Below are positions 40,160 to 42,871 of a stretch of DNA of 42,871 nucleotides, piece by piece. The translations under genes were made by a program, and so were the position numbers. The notes beneath the pieces are model-generated. The model had not been told where the DNA came from. It worked only from the letters and a program-made list of their open reading frames with translations, and made no database searches. The stretch spans positions 1 through 42,871 of the forward strand of contig JACMKN010000037.1 of assembly GCA_014380135.1 (NCBI GenBank), read 5' to 3'. Origin of the DNA: Deltaproteobacteria bacterium. Its GTDB lineage: Bacteria > Desulfobacterota > Desulfuromonadia > Geobacterales > Pseudopelobacteraceae. How positions within the stretch are numbered: position 1 is the stretch's first letter; each line of letters starts with the position of its first letter.

Positions 40160-41635
40160 TTAGACAATACCTCTCTCTGCAGTTTCCACCGCCCGCATGA
40201 CGGCCATCCCCTTGTTAACGGTCTCCTGCCACTCCGCGGCCGGGTCGGAGTCGGCCACAATGCCGGCCCCGGCCTGGAGGTGGACCTTGCCATCCTTGAT
40301 TACCAGGGTGCGTATTGTGATGCACAGGTCCATATTGCCGGAAAACGAAAAGTAGCCGACCGCGCCGCCGTAGATTTCGCGGCGGACCGGTTCCAGCTCA
40401 TCAATGATCTGCATCGCGCGTATTTTGGGGGCTCCCGATAGTGTTCCGGCCGGGAAGGTCGCCCGTACCAGATCGAATGCATCGCGATCACCGGATAATT
40501 CACCCTGAACATTCGAGACGATGTGCATGACGTGGGAATAACGCTCGATCAGCATCAGCTCCGATACGGTAACCGAACCGGTGGAGCAGACCCGCCCCAG
40601 GTCGTTTCTGCCAAGGTCCACCAGCATGACATGCTCAGCGCGCTCCTTGGGGTCAGCCAGCAGTTCTTCGGCCAGCAGGGCATCCGCTTCCGGAGTTGTT
40701 CCACGGGGGCGGGTTCCGGCGATGGGGCGCAACTCCACATGGGACCCCTCCTTGCGGACCATGACCTCAGGTGATGCGCCGGCGATTATGGTATCTTCCA
40801 GACGGAGAAAGAACATGTATGGTGAAGGATTTAGGGTGCGCAGTACCCGATAAATATCCAGCGGATCGGCCGTAAGCTCGCCACTGAAACGCTGGGAAAG
40901 CACTACCTGGATGATGTCGCCGGAGCGGACGTAATCCTTGGCTTTTTCCACTGCTGACTCAAATTCCTCGCGAGAAATGTTTGATTTAAATTCAACCGTT
41001 TTGTCCGGAGCCGTTGCGACAGGCGGCGAAAGCGGCGCCTGCAGGCGGGCGATGATGTCATCGATCTTTTTAGTGGCGCGGAGATAGGCTTGTTCCGGAG
41101 TAGTATTTTCATCAATGTGGGCATTTGAAACAACCTTGATCTTCTGGCGCATCGTGTCAAAGATCACGATCGTGTCGGTAATCAGAAAATAGGAGTCATA
41201 GGCATCCAGAAGGGCAGGCTTTTCAGTCTTGAGATCCTCGAAATTCCGGACCATGTCATAGCCCAAATAACCAACTGCTCCGCCAAAAAAACGCGGCAAT
41301 CCATCAACCTCAACCGGGATGTAGCGTGCCAGCAGTTCACGTATGCAGTCCAGTGGATCGGGCGCATTCCGGCTGGTTGTTACACCATCATTAATTATTT
41401 CAATCAGATTGCCCTTGGAGCGGATAATAACGGAAGGGCTTGATCCCAGGAAGCTGTAACGTCCCCACTTCTCGCCCCCTTCTATACTCTCCAGCAGATA
41501 GGAAAATTGCCCGTCATCAAGCTTTTTGAAAGCCGAGACCGGTGTGTCCAGATCCGCCATGATTTCCCGGTACACCGGAATCAGGTTGCCGGTTTTGGCC
41601 AGTGAGCAAAAATTGTCGAGTCTTGGGAAAAACAT
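40160..41635 (-). CDS. trpE: Anthranilate synthase component I
   Basis: 'VLSQRFSGELTADPLDIYRVLRTLNPSPYMFFL', 'RPIAGTRPRG', 'AGTLSGAPKIRAMQIIDELEP', 'IQAGAGIVADSDP'-type C-terminus. Confidence 0.96.
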   Translation of the reverse strand: MFFPRLDNFCSLAKTGNLIPVYREIMADLDTPVSAFKKLDDGQFSYLLESIEGGEKWGRYSFLGSSPSVIIRSKGNLIEIINDGVTTSRNAPDPLDCIRELLARYIPVEVDGLPRFFGGAVGYLGYDMVRNFEDLKTEKPALLDAYDSYFLITDTIVIFDTMRQKIKVVSNAHIDENTTPEQAYLRATKKIDDIIARLQAPLSPPVATAPDKTVEFKSNISREEFESAVEKAKDYVRSGDIIQVVLSQRFSGELTADPLDIYRVLRTLNPSPYMFFLRLEDTIIAGASPEVMVRKEGSHVELRPIAGTRPRGTTPEADALLAEELLADPKERAEHVMLVDLGRNDLGRVCSTGSVTVSELMLIERYSHVMHIVSNVQGELSGDRDAFDLVRATFPAGTLSGAPKIRAMQIIDELEPVRREIYGGAVGYFSFSGNMDLCITIRTLVIKDGKVHLQAGAGIVADSDPAAEWQETVNKGMAVMRAVETAERGIV

Positions 41636-41800
41636 GGTCGCTCCAGGATGCAGGTGGTGCCCGAAAAGCTAGCACAGGCACATTTGAGAGTCAAGTTTAG
41701 CCATAAGCGATCATTGAACAAGGTTTTCGGTGTCAGCCACTATGCTTTTAATAAAATCGTGCTATAGTGTCGCGACTTTTAGATATGAAAGGCAAATAGC

Positions 41801-42742
41801 ATGGACCAGCGCAAAATTCTTCTGGAGAGTGACACCAACGAACTGGAAATTGTTGAGTTCAGGATAGACGAAATGGATTGGCATGGTAATGTCGTGCCCT
41901 GTTACTATGGGGTCAATGTTGCCAAGGTGCGTGAGATCATCAGACTGCCACAGATGTCGCGGGTGGTCAATGCCAAGCCGGGTGTCGAAGGGATGATCAA
42001 GTTGCGCGACAAGGTCATTACGATCATAAATCTGGCCAAAGTTCTGAACAAGAATACCGGCGACATGGTGGCCGACCGGGTGGTTGTGCTGGAATTCAAC
42101 AATATCATGGTCGGTGTGCTGGTTCATTCCGTTTCGCGTATCTATCGAATTTCCTGGAAAAATGTGGAGGCTCCTGCCAAATCGGTTCACAGTGACCAGG
42201 TGACCGGACTGGTCAAGATGGACGACAGGATCATACTGGTGCTGGATTTCGAGAAGATTGTTGCCGAACTCTGCTCGGAGAGTGCCCTTAAACCGCTCGA
42301 TGAAGCGTTAATGCTGCGGGCCGAATCCAATCCGGAACGAGCTCAAAGAACGATCCTGGTTGCCGATGATTCCGTCTTTATTCGCAAAACACTTTGCGGA
42401 AGCCTGCGGGCGGCCGGCTACATTGTCACAGAGGCTGAAAACGGCGCCGAAGCATGGAGCATAATTCAGCAAACCATGCAGAAGGCCGCAGAGGAAGGCC
42501 GTGCTTTCAAGAATTACATCCAAATGCTGATTACTGATGTTGAAATGCCGCAGATGGACGGTCTTCATTTGACCTCGCTGGTACGCAAGGAGGATACCCT
42601 GAAAGACCTGCCGGTTGCCATTTTCTCTTCCCTTGCTTCCGAAGACAACAAACGGAAATGGATCAATCTGGGCGCCAACTGCATTCTGACCAAACCGGAC
42701 CTGCCGAATCTCGTCAAAGTGGCTGATGAACTGACGTCCTAG
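41801..42742 (+). CDS. cheV: Chemotaxis protein CheV (CheW-REC fusion)
   Basis: CheW-like N-terminus then REC 'TILVADDSVFIRKTL...MLITDVEMPQMDGLHL...LTKPDLPNLV'. Confidence 0.93.
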   Translation: MDQRKILLESDTNELEIVEFRIDEMDWHGNVVPCYYGVNVAKVREIIRLPQMSRVVNAKPGVEGMIKLRDKVITIINLAKVLNKNTGDMVADRVVVLEFNNIMVGVLVHSVSRIYRISWKNVEAPAKSVHSDQVTGLVKMDDRIILVLDFEKIVAELCSESALKPLDEALMLRAESNPERAQRTILVADDSVFIRKTLCGSLRAAGYIVTEAENGAEAWSIIQQTMQKAAEEGRAFKNYIQMLITDVEMPQMDGLHLTSLVRKEDTLKDLPVAIFSSLASEDNKRKWINLGANCILTKPDLPNLVKVADELTS

Positions 42743-42743
42743 A

Positions 42744-42871
42744 ATGCTTTACAGAGTCCTTGACAACGGGCCTGCAGATGTGTTTAAGTATCTTCCCATG
42801 AACACTAACCGCTTCTTTATCGTCTATAACTTTTACTTTTGGTTCGGCTTTTATTTCAGGCCGTCTGCCCA
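42744..42871 (+). CDS. Possible partial ORF running off window end, aromatic/hydrophobic
   Basis: ATG at 42744 (or in-frame 42798) reads MLYRVLDNGPADVFKYLPMNTNRFFIVYNFYFWFGFYFRPSA.. without a stop; no clear RBS. Confidence 0.25.
   Translation, partial: MLYRVLDNGPADVFKYLPMNTNRFFIVYNFYFWFGFYFRPSA

Noticed and set aside
41636-41800. Classical Trp-leader peptide attenuator upstream of trpE
   Set aside because: The only small minus-strand ORF noticed (MAKLDSQMCLC) has no Trp codons and no convincing terminator/antiterminator pair follows.
1-42871. Prophage, transposon, CRISPR or defence island
   Set aside because: No integrase, transposase, direct-repeat array, phage structural genes or recognised defence genes; content is largely housekeeping.

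Overview
This 42.9-kb window looks like a bacterial chromosomal segment, probably deltaproteobacterial (Geobacter/Desulfuromonadales-like, inferred from gene content only). It is densely coding and dominated by housekeeping genes: partial ctpA-like protease, trpC/trpD, REC-linker response regulator, serine hydrolase, argJ, secA, cold-shock gene, prs-rplY-pth-ychF, B12-binding radical SAM protein and a lipoprotein. It continues with an aroC-aroK-aroB-TPR-roadblock/LC7-aroQ-pepQ-accB-accC-gcvH run, tolC-like-mqnA-GGDEF/EAL, Nudix, a PxxKW Cys-rich protein, a monoheme cytochrome c, DUF3793, trpG/trpE and cheV. I see no tRNA, rRNA, CRISPR array, prophage or transposase. The least conventional part is a tight four-gene operon (about 16.7-24.2 kb, minus strand) encoding two divergent PrkA-type AAA proteins flanking a DUF444/YhbH VWA-like protein and a SpoVR protein, with a REP/BIME-like palindromic element at the DUF444 stop codon. 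Other points worth checking are a Fur-box-like palindrome 12 bp upstream of the DUF3793 start, mutually exclusive hairpins in the csp 5' UTR, a terminator hairpin about 30 nt upstream of trpD, and trpEG/trpDC halves that are collinear but about 36.5 kb apart. Family calls come from recognising motifs by eye; no database search was run.
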